Shown here: piece after piece, positions 33,590 through 45,079 of the stretch | Layout: each line of letters starts with the position of its first letter | Position numbering within the stretch: the stretch's first letter is position 1 | Source: Cantharellus purpuraceus | Lineage: Eukaryota; Basidiomycota; Agaricomycetes; Cantharellales; Hydnaceae | Length of the DNA stretch: 64,000 nt | NCBI GenBank assembly: GCA_025174535.1 | Contig: JALBUN010000048.1 | Location: 496,001-560,000 of the forward strand | Direction: 5' to 3' | Translations under genes and position numbers: made by a program | Notes under the pieces: model-generated | Database searches by the model: none | Seen by the model: the letters and a program-made list of their open reading frames with translations, nothing else | What the model was told of the DNA's origin: nothing

Positions 33590-36500
33590 TAAGCAGTCCT
33601 ATAGCCTCTGTATGGGCTGAGGGCTGCGTTGGTACTCCCCATATGACAAACGAGGTCTGCCTGAACGCATCCACTCTTTTCCACTCCGACTACCTTACCC
33701 TCCTCGTCCACTCCAACTCCATTCCCGATACCGCTATTCAAGCATTAATTGACTCCAGTTCTACTCACTGTTTCCTCAATTCCTCTTTTTCCGATTTACA
33801 TAAACTCCATACATACACCATAACTCCGATATCACTCCGATTATTTGATGGCACTACTAATGCTGTTATTTCATGAGCTATAGATCTGTCTATCCGTTTT
33901 TCTGTCGGAGAAATCCAGACCCTTACATTCTATGTTACTCCACTTGACTCCAGCTGTTCTGTGGTTCTCGGACATAACTGGCTCACCTGCTACAATCCAT
34001 TGATTGACTGGGCATTGGGCCATATCACATTCTGTTCTCCAGCACAGGCTGTGTCATCCCCGACATCACCAGCAACTATAGGTGCGAAATTATCTTCCAC
34101 CTCTGCTGACTATGCTCCAATAGATACTCCATCTACCCCTCCGTTTATATCGATGGTGGATGCTATGGTCTTCGCCAGACTAAGCAAGCTGGATGGTTCT
34201 CACACATTCCAGGTCCACCTCTCCGATCTGATATTCCTTGCCGCTCGTTCTGCCCGATCCACTCCACCGGACCTCTCTATGGTTCCCAAGGAGTATCATG
34301 AGTTCACCGACGTGTTCAGCAAGTCTAAAGCCAACTCCCTAGCAGAACACCGACCATATGATCTCAAGATTGAACTGGATGACAACTCCACCCCTCCGCT
34401 TGGCCCTATCTACTTGCTATCCCAAAAAGAGCTACTGGCTCTCTGAACATTCATAGACGAGAACTTGGCCATGGGCTTCATCCGCCCATCCCTATCTCCT
34501 CATGGAGCTCCAGTCCTATTTGTCCACAAAAAAGACGGATCACTCCGTCTATGCGTCGACTTCCGTGGACTCAACAAGATCATCAAGAAAGACCGATACC
34601 CGATACCCTGCACCGCAGACCTACTCGAGAGTCCTCAAAAGGCTAAGATCTACTCCAAAATAGATCTCCAACATGCCTACCATCTAGTCTGTATCCGAGA
34701 AGGCAACGAATGGAAAACAACCTTCCACACACGATATGGATCTTTTGAGTGGTGCGTCATGCCCTTTGGACTAACCAATGCTCCGGCTGCCTTCCAGAGG
34801 TTCATGAATGATACCTTCGCTGACCTTCTTGATGTGACCGTCCTCGTTTACTTAGATGACATTCTGGTATATTTGGACAACGAAGAAGAACATCGGACAC
34901 ATGTCCGAGAGGTACTCTGACGTCTCCGAAAACATGGCCTCTTCGCCCGCGCTGACAAATGTGAATTCCACTCCGACTCGGTTGAATACCTAAGCTATAT
35001 CCTCTCCCTGGCAGGATTGACAATGTCTGATGACAAAATCAAAGCCATACAGGAATGGCCAGAACCCTGGAAAGTCAAGGACGTACAGTCCTTCCTCGGG
35101 TTTGCCAACTTCTACTGCCGCTTTATTCATGGCTACTCTGATATCACTGTTCTGCTCACCCGACTCACTAGGAAGGGTATCCAATGGAATTTCACTGACG
35201 AATGTAGACAGAGCTTTGAGACCTTGAAAAAGGCCTTTACTTCCGCTCCAATACTGACTCATTGGGTTCCAGACGTTCCTATCCTATTAGAGACCGACGC
35301 CTCCAACTATGCACTTGCCGCGATCCTGTCCATCATCTCTCCGGACAACGGACAAGTCCACCCGATCACTTTTCACTCGTGTACATTTACGCCCCCTGAA
35401 CTGAACTATGATGTCCATGACAAAGAGCTCCTTGCCATATATGAAGCCTTCCGGATATGGAGACACTACCTTGAGGGTCCCTCCGATCCGGTGGACATCA
35501 TAACTGACCACAAGAACTTGGAATACTTCTCCACAACGAAACTGCTCACCCGGAGACAGGTCTGATGGTCTGAATACCTATATCAGTTCAATCTCATTAT
35601 CCGTTTCCATCCAGGTCAACTTGGAGCAAAGCCCGACACGTTAACTAGACGCTGGGACGTCTACCCTAAAGAGGGGAGTAGCAACTATGCCACTGTAAAC
35701 CCACACAACTTTCATCCTGTGTTCACTAATGAGCAGCTGGCATTGTCCCTATGAGCATCCACCCTCTGACTCCCACTCTCCAAGCTGTCACCATTATGGA
35801 CATCGACCAACTCCGCTCCGACATCCGCTCATCACTCCGATCTGATCCTGTTGCGGTTAAACACTTGGACAACCCTTCCGATCCGAAATGGTCACTTGAC
35901 CCTGAAGGGCACCTCCGACACAACAACTGGATATATGTCCCTGACGCCAACAGCCTCCGACTCCAAATCTTGCAGTATTATCATGATCACCCGATCTCAG
36001 GCCATTTCAGGCAAAATTGCACACAAGGATTAATCCGACGAGACTACGTATGGCCAAAAATGCGGGAATACATTCAACACTACTGTAACTCCTGTACCAC
36101 GTGTATGCACTCAAAATCACAAAGGCACAAACCCTACAGAATGCTTAAGCAACTTCCGATCCCGGAGCAACCATGGAACTCCATCTCCATGGATTTCATA
36201 GAGAAGCTCCCCCCATCGCTCAGATATGACACCATACTTGTGGTTGTTGACAGGTTCACCAAACAGTCCCTATTCATCCCGACGCATGACACCATCACCT
36301 CTGCCTCACTAGCTAAATTGTTTGTTCTCCACATATTCTCTAAACACGGAGTCCCATCGCATGTCACGTCTGATCGGGGCTTGGAGTTTGTATCCTCCTT
36401 CTTCCGCACATTAGGAAAGGCTCTCAACATAAAGCTTCATTTCACCTCTGGATACCACCCTGAAGGAGATGGACAAACAGAACAAATGAATCAGTCCCTG

Positions 36501-37262
36501 GAACAATATCTCCAAATTTATTGTAACTATCAACAAGACAACTGGGCTGATCACTTCCAATCGCAGAGTTTGCCTACAACAACGCTCCAAATGCGACTAC
36601 TGGCATCTCTCCGTTCTTTGCTAATAAAGGCTACCATCCGAACATCTCCATCCACCCCGAAAAAGAACTTGCCTCCACCAAAGCCCGCCAATTCATAACC
36701 GACCTTGATCAACTACACCAACATCTCCGAGATCTCCAATGCTCAGAAACAATATCAAGTCTCCGCAGACCGACGCTGCATTCCGGCTCCGGACCTGCAA
36801 ATTGGAGACAAAGTATTCGTTAAGGCCGAACACTTCCGGACCACCCGTCCATCGAAGAAACTCTCTGAGAAATACTTAGGTCCTTATGAGGTCATTGCTC
36901 GCGCAGGCAGCAGGTCTTTCACCCTCCACCTCCCGGACCACTTCCGAGCAGTTCATCCGGTCTTCCATATATCAATGCTCGAACCTGCCACTACAAACGA
37001 GATCTCTGGTCGCACGCAACCTCCACCTCCCCTGATCATCATCGAAGGAGACAATGAATATGAGATCTCGGAGATCCTGGACTTGAAGATTGACCGTCAA
37101 TACAAGTGCAAGCTCCAGTACTTAGTCAAATGGACTGGGTACGAAGGCACCGATGAAGAATCCTCATGGATCTCCGCGTCTGAACTTGATCACGCATCTG
37201 AATCCGTCTCCGACTTTCACTCCACTTATCCAGACAAACCTGGCCCTCTTATGAATCTTTAA
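33590..37262 (+). pseudogene. Gypsy B Pol: protease, RT, RNase H, integrase, chromodomain
   Basis: The protease motif reads LIDSSSTHCFLNS, so the glycine of the DSG/DTG catalytic loop is replaced by serine. [22 protein letters not shown] and [11 protein letters not shown] (about 34850-34875). RNase H: LETDASNYALAAIL and [10 protein letters not shown]. Integrase zinc region and MDFIEKLPPSL, TSDRGLEF (glycine-serine changed to leucine context), GDGQTEQMNQSLEQ. A one-base deletion near 36550 shifts frame; reading resumes at 36705 and runs through a chromodomain (EYEISEILDLK...LQYLVKWTGYEG) to 37262. TGA at about 34444, 34918 and 35563. Confidence 0.92.
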
Positions 37263-37409
37263 GTTCAATTACTAATGCTAATGCTATTATTTTGCATCAT
37301 CATTTTATTACAAGTCAAGGAAAATTGCATGCCTGCCCAAAAGCTCTGAAGGAATCACTCCGCCTCATTTTTCTCCGTTCCGAAATTTATAATCATTTTC
37401 ATTCTTATT

Positions 37410-38900
37410 TTATACATTGCATTTCCTTTTTCCCTTTCCCTTATCTACCTCAGGCTCCGTCTCCAACTCCTCATCACTCTCTACATCCAACACCCAATCC
37501 TTCTCATCTCCCATGTCCAAATCCTCGTTCAATGGGGCCATGAACTTCTGCAACCAACATAACTCGGCTGTCCGACGACCCTCCAGAACCTCCTTCCGTT
37601 TCATCGTCCTCACCAAGTCTACTAACAACCCCTCCGTCCGCCGAAGGTGCTCTGACTGCAGGTTAACCAGCCGGATAAGCTGGCCCACAGTGCTATTGGG
37701 TGCCGAAACGCGCCCCATACCTGCACCGGTTGTCGCCCCTTCCGATCCAACGCTGCTACCCCCGGCTGCCACAGCACCCGTCTCCGTCTGCCTCTTTTTG
37801 GTCAGACGACCCTCCAATTCCTTCTCTGCCCCTCCTTGTACCACTAGTCGGGGCTTGAACTTCCCATCTATCCTACACCCTCCTTTCCAACCCCGACAAC
37901 GATCGCAGGACCGAAGTCGGCGAGTTGGGCCAGTAGGCCACACGCACTCCACACCTGCATCACGACATAAGTCGCAAGTTACGCCGGGTCCGCCAAATGG
38001 CTCCGTTGGAGCCAGAGCCTTGGGTGGACCGCCCCTTCTCGCTGTGGCCTCCAAGCGTTCCCTCTCCTCCTCCTTGTCCTGCTGTTCTGCCGCTGCCTTC
38101 TCCATCTCGCACTTGCGAAGCTGGATCGCCGACCTGGTGACATGCAGCTCCTTCTTACGGGTCACCAACATCCGACTCTCCGCCTTGCACCATATGACCC
38201 TCCGGTCCGCCTCTCGCTTCTCCGTATCAGCACTTGGGTAGGCCTTCAATGAAAAGACTGCGACATTGAGATTCTTCTTGGTGGTAGCGGCATAGAGCTC
38301 TGCTCTTTTGCAAGCCTCGACCACAGCTACCCAAGCCATCTCCTCGTAGGAATTCGAAGTGGGATCCAGCTCCGCATCCGTCCCAACATCCACGCCCGCC
38401 TCAGGCTCTGCATTCGCACTGAGATCCACATTGGCATTGGGATCTGCCTCCACCTCCACCCTCTCCATCTCCACCACATCATCTTCCTCAGCTGCCCCCA
38501 ACTCAAATAGGGGCCGTGCCCATGGACGTAACGGCGAGTCCTCCGCAGTGACAGTCCTCGAATGAGTCATCTCTGTCCGTGTAACAGAGATGATGGCGAC
38601 TTCCAGAGTCCCTGGCTGTATTGGCACACTCGGACTTCCTGGGTGGCTGGTTCCCCCTGCCCTGGTCACCTCCTCCTCTACCTCCATGGCGGCCTCTAAC
38701 TCGTGCGCCTGCTCCTCCACTTCTTTCAGTCTCGCAGCCTCCATCGCTGCTGCAAGTTCCTTCACCATGCAGGCCCTCTCGACTTTCACTTCCTCCTCTT
38801 TCCTTCTCTGTTCTGTTTTCACCGCCTCTTTCCGCCACTGCTCTTCCTCCTCCTTCCGTCTCCGTTCTGCCTCCTCCTCCTCCTTCCGTCTCTGTTCCAC
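37410..38900 (-). CDS. Gypsy B antisense protein (496 aa, open): coiled coil, Zn2Cys6-like cluster
   Basis: The one copy with an uninterrupted frame. From M at 38900: ~110 residues of highly charged coiled coil, including VKELAAAMEAARLKEVEEQA; an acidic middle with a repeating DANVDLSANAEPEAG pattern; then CDLC-RDAGVE-C-12 residues-CDRC-RGWKGG-C. The spacing CX2CX6CX12CX2CX6C lies within the fungal Zn2Cys6 range. Next are a basic segment (RLTKKRQTE), a leucine-rich helix (LIRLVNLQSEHLRRTEGLLV), an acidic tail and a basic end KGKGKRK. The frame is also open upstream to the uORF stop. All six cysteines are kept in copies B, C and D (copy A keeps them around a stop). Role unknown; a nuclear DNA-binding or packaging protein is plausible but unproved. 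Confidence 0.75.
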   Translation of the reverse strand: MEQRRKEEEEAERRRKEEEEQWRKEAVKTEQRRKEEEVKVERACMVKELAAAMEAARLKEVEEQAHELEAAMEVEEEVTRAGGTSHPGSPSVPIQPGTLEVAIISVTRTEMTHSRTVTAEDSPLRPWARPLFELGAAEEDDVVEMERVEVEADPNANVDLSANAEPEAGVDVGTDAELDPTSNSYEEMAWVAVVEACKRAELYAATTKKNLNVAVFSLKAYPSADTEKREADRRVIWCKAESRMLVTRKKELHVTRSAIQLRKCEMEKAAAEQQDKEEERERLEATARRGGPPKALAPTEPFGGPGVTCDLCRDAGVECVWPTGPTRRLRSCDRCRGWKGGCRIDGKFKPRLVVQGGAEKELEGRLTKKRQTETGAVAAGGSSVGSEGATTGAGMGRVSAPNSTVGQLIRLVNLQSEHLRRTEGLLVDLVRTMKRKEVLEGRRTAELCWLQKFMAPLNEDLDMGDEKDWVLDVESDEELETEPEVDKGKGKRKCNV

Positions 38901-39005
38901 CTCCTCCTCCTCCTTCCATTTCCATTCCGCCTCCTCCTCCTCCTTCCATCTCCGTTCTGCTTCCTCCTCCTCTTTCTGTTTCCACTCCTCTTCCTCTTCC
39001 TTCTG

Positions 39006-39065
39006 TCAGGCCAAGAGCAACTGCTCAAGCTCGGCCACACTCATGCTTGCCAAAGGGTTTGACAT
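39006..39065 (-). CDS. 19-codon upstream ORF of antisense gene (gypsy B)
   Basis: ATG 39065, MSNPLASMSVAELEQLLLA then TGA, same length as in the other three copies. It directly precedes the coiled-coil frame. Confidence 0.5.
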   Translation of the reverse strand: MSNPLASMSVAELEQLLLA

Positions 39066-39095
39066 CGTTGAGGATAAGACCTCAATCATGCCCCT

Positions 39096-39104
39096 CCTTT
39101 TATA
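39096..39104 (-). promoter_or_regulatory. TATA box of antisense gene (gypsy B)
   Basis: TATAAAAGG on the minus strand, 31 bp upstream of the uORF start; conserved in all four copies. Confidence 0.6.
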
Positions 39105-39206
39105 TGTCTCCAGACCCCCAGTATAACTCCGACCGCGCCCAATCATCTCACCTATTCAATCCATGGACATGAGGCCTCAGGGGCTTGGCCTTAAATGGAG
39201 AGATAC

Positions 39207-39758
39207 TGTTATGACTATATTCATTAATGCCCAGATCCCCGTCCGATCCCCTCAGATCCCCGCGCATATGAAATCTATACTCCATTTGGAAACCACCACG
39301 TCTCCATTTTCCTGTCCAATTGTCACCGCCGATTCCGCCCATCCATCTCCGGTTCCGATTGATGCATCAGCATCACCATAGGAACCTGGACATCCATCCC
39401 CATCGGACTCGGACATACTCACGTAAGGCCATCGGCCTCAGAGACCCATCACCGGAGTAATTATTATTAGATTTCAAATATGTATTTAAGTTGCCCGACT
39501 GGGGACTTCATTCCCCAGTTTGAATATCGAATCACACCTAGCTCCTAAGTCCGATCCTAACTCTCTAAGTCGTACTCCATCTCCAAAATCTCGGACACTG
39601 GTATTAGTGAGGGCACAGCACATAAGCTGAAGCCAAGTCCGTTCTGACCCCCACGACGTACTCCGACCCCAACCCAACCTCCGACCCAACCTCCGACTCA
39701 ACCTCCGACCCGACCTCCAATCCAATCTCCAACCCCAAATCGGACCTAGTGCGTAACA
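39207..39758 (+). repeat. Gypsy B 3' LTR (552 bp)
   Basis: TGTTATGACTATATTCATTAA ... AGTGCGTAACA; 24 bp shorter than the 5' LTR, two minisatellite units. Confidence 0.9.
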
Positions 39759-39924
39759 TGGAGTCCCATCGCATGTCACATCCGATTGGGGCTCAGAGTT
39801 TACTCCGACCCCAACCCAACCTCCAACCCAACCTCCAACCCAACCTCCAACCCAACCTCCAACCCAACCTCTGACCCAACCTCCAACCCAACCTCCAACC
39901 CCAAATCGGACCTAGTGCGTAACA
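39759..39924 (+). other. Chimeric tail: integrase scrap plus second LTR tail
   Basis: After the complete 3' LTR come 44 bp of gypsy integrase (tggagtcccatcgcatgtca ... gagttt), then a second LTR 3' end with its own minisatellite and AGTGCGTAACA. The target duplication follows only here. The LTR-end/integrase junction is the same as at 47771 in gypsy C. Confidence 0.85.
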
Positions 39925-40431
39925 GGACTCCCCTGGACAACTCAGGACCGTTTTGGACCCTCTAGGACTATTACCTCTTGGATTTGGTGCTCTGCACTTA
40001 ATTTTACCCTCCTGCACTTCCTGTGTGTGTATCCCCTCCCATATCTTGTCTACATAGTGTTTGCACCCTTTTAACCACCTCACAACACTGCAACCTATCC
40101 TATCACCCATTCACCTGCAATCATCAAAAACTGCATTTGAACTTGTATATACTTATCCAAAATATACTCATGTCTCACCCAATTCATCTAGTCATACCTA
40201 TCCCTTGCTGCACATATCTATAAACCATGTCTACAACCACCTCCAATGATGACACACTCTCTCCTAAGTTCCCCATGCTCTCAGATTCAAATTATCATGA
40301 CTGGGCATTCAACATGACTGCAAGGTTGCATTCAAAGGGCTTGTGGATGCTTGTCAATGGCAAGAAGAAGCGCCCCACTGAACCTGCAGCCATGGAGAAA
40401 AGGAACTGGATCAGAAGGTAGCAGCTGGACT

Positions 40432-41844
40432 TGTATGGGAACCACCTTTTCCCTATCAAATCCTATTTATGCAGCACCAATGTGCTATACTTTGCTTTTC
40501 CATTCCTAAATATCAGCATATATTGGGTGCTTGTACCTGGAATGGACTTATTCAAATATTCTCTAATTTTTCATATTTTTTTCAGGAATATTCCATGCAG
40601 AACTTGGCCCAGAAGGATTTATTTCAAATGTGCTACAGTTGTGGACCCATGTGTGCCCACAAACCTTCACACAGCCGGCTCTCCCCCTTTGGACCAGGCA
40701 TTCAGCCTGAATTCAAGCTCAGATGTCTCTGATCAATAAATATTCTGTAACTTGACAACCACAGCCTCTCAGGGCACTATTTTCCATGGAGATCATCCCC
40801 TGAGATGTGGCTATCCATGGCTGTCCAAACCAGTGCAGAAACAGGGTGGACACCCTTCTTTTTGCCTGATCAGTGCCTAGTTCAGGGATCAGATCAGGTG
40901 ATTGCCTTGGAATATTCTACCCCTTTCCATAACATTCCAGCTGTTTCCTTCTATTATTAGATAGAACTTTCCAGAATCATTATTCAGCTCCTGATCAGTG
41001 TTAGTTCAGTGATCAGAACCTGTGATTGGCTTGGAATATTCTACCCCTTTCTTCCACCTTCCACAACCTTCCAGTGGTTTCCATCTATTAATAGGTAGAA
41101 TATTCCAGAACCATTAGTCAGCCCCTGTAAATACAATATATAAGGAGGTCATTCTGCCTCTGAAACAGTAATATATTCTACCACTTCTACCCATCATCTG
41201 CACACCAGTGTGACTAGAGTGACATACAGTGTCATCCTCTATCTCAGTAACTGTTGATTACCAGTTCAAGGATCTTTTACAGTTGTGTAACTGTACTTGA
41301 TTGCACTCAAAGTAGTGATATTCCTGCTTTGGGCATGAGTGTAATATCTGCCTCACATGACTACAAATCTACAGGGTGAGATTGTCTGTCGATAGTCCTG
41401 CCATTAGTGCTCTTGTTTAAGCTACTAGTGTGTACTGCCTTTGCAGAACATTAGAAGCTTGAACTTGTGTGAAGCAGTTGCTAGACTACTTCACACATCG
41501 CTGTTACCCACTTCAGAGTGTCACTGGTTGGATGGTTGGATTCATCCACCTACTTCCTTTAGCCTCTAAGTGCATTCCCCTCTTTTTGGAATATCTGGAC
41601 CCCTAAGCATCCGTGAACTCTAGACTCTGGAAGTCTTATTCATTTCTTGCTGCTAAGAAATGTATTACTTTTCTGCATATAGTCTGCATTGACCAATACA
41701 AAGGATTGTAACCAAAGTACAAATGTTAAATCATTTCTGGAGTTGTGCTGCAGCAGGGTTTGATATACTTCTCAGCTGTTCATTCACGGAATTGTGGTGA
41801 TTTAGAGTTTGCCCTAACACCATAATTTTGCAGGTTCCAAAACA
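40432..41844 (+). repeat. Solo LTR1, full-length (1413 bp)
   Basis: TGTATGGGAACC ... GGTTCCAAAACA, flanked by GGACT (40427-40431, 41845-41849) within Cop3 gag; Cop1 gag is the uninterrupted reference. AATAAA at about 40735. Use as the family type copy. Confidence 0.94.
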
Positions 41845-41879
41845 GGACTCATTGTATCAACCTTGGAACAAGGGCAGCA

Positions 41880-42146
41880 TGTAAATACCCAAGGTACTTA
41901 CTTACTATAGTATATAAGTATAATTGATATATGCAGCATTCCCTTAAGGAATGTTGTCCTCTTGGTAGATGTATGCACCCATAGGGTGCATATGTAGTTA
42001 TTATGTAAGCCAGTGGGCCCAGTACACGTGTGGGTCCACTTATAGGAGATAGCACTTAGTTAACTACCACATGGTACAACACATTGCCCAACCAATACAC
42101 TTGGTTGAGTTCTGTGCAACGGTGTGAACTAAGACACACATTAACA
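41880..42146 (+). repeat. Solo small hairpin LTR (267 bp)
   Basis: TGTAAATACCCAAGGTACTT ... CACACATTAACA, flanked by CAGCA (41875-41879, 42147-42151). Internally made of stem-loops, such as gcattccc/ggaatg and atgcaccc/gggtgcat. Same family as 60061-60338, where it heads an internal domain. Confidence 0.92.
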
Positions 42147-42251
42147 CAGCAAGTTCATGTTCAGGGATTAGAGGATGATCTGGTGAAAATGTGGGAGGCT
42201 CTGCACAAGGTCCATGTTCAGAAGCAGGCAGGCACTCATTTCAATGCCTAT

Positions 42252-42866
42252 GATGCTTGTTCAGAATGATGCTGTTATACAATATTCTGATGTATATGAG
42301 ATATACATCAGAATTCCAATAATAATCATAAAAATAGGGAGTTACAATCTGGATATCTTTAAAGATTTTGGATATCTGAGTTTTTTTTAGATATCTTAAA
42401 TTTTTATAAATATAAATATATATTTCATATTTTAATAAACTTTAAAAGATAAGATGTTTGTTATGGATGAACATAATTATTTATATGAATATAACAGTAA
42501 TGTATATATTCTATATTATTGGTATAATATAGAATATTTAGATATACAAATACCAGGTGAGAATTCAAGGTACATTAGATTATTTGACCAGTATAGTATA
42601 AGAAAGAATGAGTGAAAGAAATTAAGTGTAGCAGGAGTAGAATAGAATATTCCCTTGAAGCAGTTGCCACCGGTAAATGAAAAAAAAAAAAAATTATTTT
42701 TGAGAATCATGTCAAAATATCAAAATATGTTTTAAATCTAAGTAAATTATATAAATTTGAGAATCATGTATGAAATATCAAAATGTGTTTTTAATATAAG
42801 TATATTATGTAAAATTTGAGGAAATGGGTTGTATATACATATTTGACATATTTCTGAACAAGCGTC
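42252..42866. mobile_element. Short TIR transposon, copy 2 (615 bp)
   Basis: GATGCTTGTTCAGAA ... TTCTGAACAAGCGTC, flanked by TAT (42249-42251, 42867-42869). Removal restores the gag codons for NAYDAL. AT-rich, no transposase. Confidence 0.9.
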
Positions 42867-43330
42867 TATGATGCACTCTTCAATATATAAAAGGCTCCTG
42901 ATGAGACACTCCAGTCACTGATTGGTTGTGTCAGCTCTGCCATGTAACTCTGCCAGAATCTTCGTCCATCTGATAGCTCCTATACCCTGGCCAGACAGGA
43001 CAAGGAACTGGTGATCATGACACTCATTAGAGCTCTTCCTAAGGAGTTTGACAGCTTCACATCTGCATTACTGCTTCAAAAGGACATTAACAAGGCCAAG
43101 GTTATTGAAGCCTTTATCATGGAGGAGAACAACCATCTGCATCATTCTGTTCAATCAGCCATGCTGTCCAACAAACCACCTGCTTCAACACCCTCTAAAT
43201 GGTGCAACTTCTGCCAAGCATCCACTCACAACACCAATGTTTGCTTTGCTCTAGCCAATGCCAAGAAGGCAAATCTGGAGTGCAGACAGACAGCTAAGCA
43301 GGAGAAGAAGCAGAAGCAAAAGCAAAACAG

Positions 43331-44411
43331 ATGGATGAATCTACCTCCTCTGTTGTTGAAGTTGCAGGATCTGCATTTACCACTGCAAGCATTCCCTCTC
43401 CTCATCATGCACACCCCATCTCTGATATCAGTTCCCTTTGGTGCACTGATTCAGGGGCTTCATTACATATGACTCCACATTGCCATTGGTTTAAGGAACT
43501 CAAACCTCATAGAGCTCCCATTGAAATGGTGGACAATAGTGTTGTGTATTCTGAAGGGATTGGCATGGTGATGTTTCACCCAAATGATCCAAACTTGAAC
43601 CCTATACTGTTCAGCAATGTACTATACATTTCCAAACTTGCAAACAGCCTTCTCTCCATCCTCTTCTTGACCATGCACTGTCAGATTTGTGTGGAAATCA
43701 TAGGAGCAGTTATGAAATTCTACAAGTTGGGCAAACTGATATGTACTGCAATGGTCAAGGAGAGACTGGCATACCTGGATGGCAACACTCTCTCTCACAC
43801 TGCACACATTGCTGTGTCCAAGTCACTGGATCTACAACTCTGGCACCATCGTTTTGGGCACCTGGGGATTGACACTGTCAAACAGCTGATCATGCAGAAT
43901 ATGGTGAAGGGGATGGACATCACATCAGACAATCCATTCCCCAAAATCTGTGAAGCATGCATTCATGGTAAACAACACCATGATTCATTCCCCAAGAAAG
44001 CCTCTTTCAGGACCACAGACATTCTCCAACTCATCCATTCTGATGTTCATGGTCCATTGAAGGTGCCCACCAGACAAGGATTTAGGTACTGGATCACATT
44101 CGTAGACGACAAATCTCGTTTTGTGAGCCTATACTTGATCAAGACCAAGGACCAGGCATTAGATGCATTCAAGCAGTTCAAAGCACTGGTGGAGAATCAG
44201 ACTGGCAAACAGATCAAAACCCTGAGAGATGATAAAGGAGGAGAGTACTCATTGCACCAATTCTCTTTCCTGACCACATCCTCTGGGATCTTCAGGCAAA
44301 AGACTGTGCCAGGAACACCACAGCAGAATGGAGCTGCAGAGCGCTACAACAGGACTCTGGAAGAAGGCATTATCTCCATGTTACATGATGCCCAACTAGG
44401 TCCTTCTCTCT
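43331..44411 (+). pseudogene. Cop3 protease and integrase (3' truncated)
   Basis: Open from 43331 to the gypsy C boundary. Protease WCTDSGASLHMT near 43440; GAG-pre-integrase LQLWHHRFGHLG and CEACIHGKQ; integrase core with HSDVHGPLK, LRDDKGGEY and ERYNRTLEE. It shows the empty site for the LTR1 inserted in Cop1. It stops at SMLHDAQLGPS where the gypsy C LTR starts. Confidence 0.9.
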
Positions 44412-44938
44412 TGTTACGCACTAGGTCCGATTGAGGGTCAGGGGTTTGGTCGGAGTCTTGGTTGGAGTCAGAGAAGGAGTTGGGTACATCGTGGGGGTCG
44501 GAACAGACTTGGCTTCAGCTTATGTGCTGCGCCCTCACTAATACTGGTGTCCAAGATTTTGGAGACGGAGTATGACTTAGAGAATTAGGATCAGACTTAG
44601 GAACTAGGCATGATTCGATATTCAAACTGGGGAATGAAGTCCCCAGTTGGACAACTTAAATACATATTTGAAATCTAATAATAATTACTCTGGTGATGGG
44701 TCTCCGAGGCCAACGGCCTTACATGAGTATGTCTGAGTCTGACAGGGATGGATGTCCAGGTTCCTATGGTGATGCTGATGCATCAATCAGAACTGGAGAC
44801 GGATGGGCGGAATCGGTGGTGACAATTGGACAGGTAAATGGAGACGTGGTGGTTTCCAAATGGAGTATAGATTTCATATGCGCAGGGATCTGAGGGGATC
44901 GGACGGGGATCTGGGCATTAATGAATATAATCATAACA
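44412..44938 (-). repeat. Gypsy C 3' LTR (527 bp)
   Basis: On plus: TGTTACGCACTAGGTCC ... GAATATAATCATAACA. Same family as the A and B LTRs, with a shortened minisatellite. Confidence 0.9.
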
Positions 44939-45040
44939 GTATCTCCCCATTTAAGGCTGAGCCCCTGAGGCCTCATGTCCATGGATTGAATAGGTGAGAC
45001 GGTTGGGCGCGGTCAGAGTTATACTGGGGGTCTGGAGACA

Positions 45041-45049
45041 TATAAAAGG
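45041..45049 (+). promoter_or_regulatory. TATA box of antisense gene (gypsy C)
   Basis: TATAAAAGG, 31 bp upstream of the uORF ATG at 45080. Confidence 0.6.
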
Positions 45050-45079
45050 AGGGGCATGATTGAGGTCTTATCCTCAATG

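Larger units (their letters stand above)
31839..39924 (+). mobile_element. Gypsy B: full-length chromovirus with antisense gene (8086 bp)
   Basis: LTR 31839-32414 (576 bp), gag, pol, antisense gene, LTR 39207-39758 (552 bp), then an aberrant 166-bp extension to 39924. The target duplication is GGAGT (31834-31838) / GGACT (39925-39929), one mismatch, in the Cop3 leader; Cop2 shows the uninterrupted leader. It is the best-preserved copy: the antisense ORF is open and gag is nearly so, but pol has several TGA codons and a frameshift. Confidence 0.93.
40227..43330 (+). pseudogene. Cop3 Gag (three insertions)
   Basis: From ATG 40227 (MSTTTSNDDTLSPKFPMLSD). Gag pieces are 40227-40431, 41850-41879, 42152-42251 and 42870-43330, separated by LTR1, the small LTR and the TIR transposon, each with its own target duplication. 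The zinc knuckle CNFCQASTHNTNVC lies near 43208. A frameshift from loss of bases near 40400 (EKRNWIRR instead of EKWELDQE) and others around 42940 and 43330 add to the damage. Confidence 0.88.
31227..44411 (+). mobile_element. Copia element Cop3, 5' part, heavily interrupted
   Basis: LTR 31227-31727, leader 31728-31833 continuing 39925-40226, gag from ATG 40227, protease and integrase to 44411. Four insertions: gypsy B in the leader; LTR1, small LTR and TIR transposon in gag. The 3' end is lost where gypsy C (minus) begins at 44412 within the integrase; RT/RNase H are absent from the window. Confidence 0.9.
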
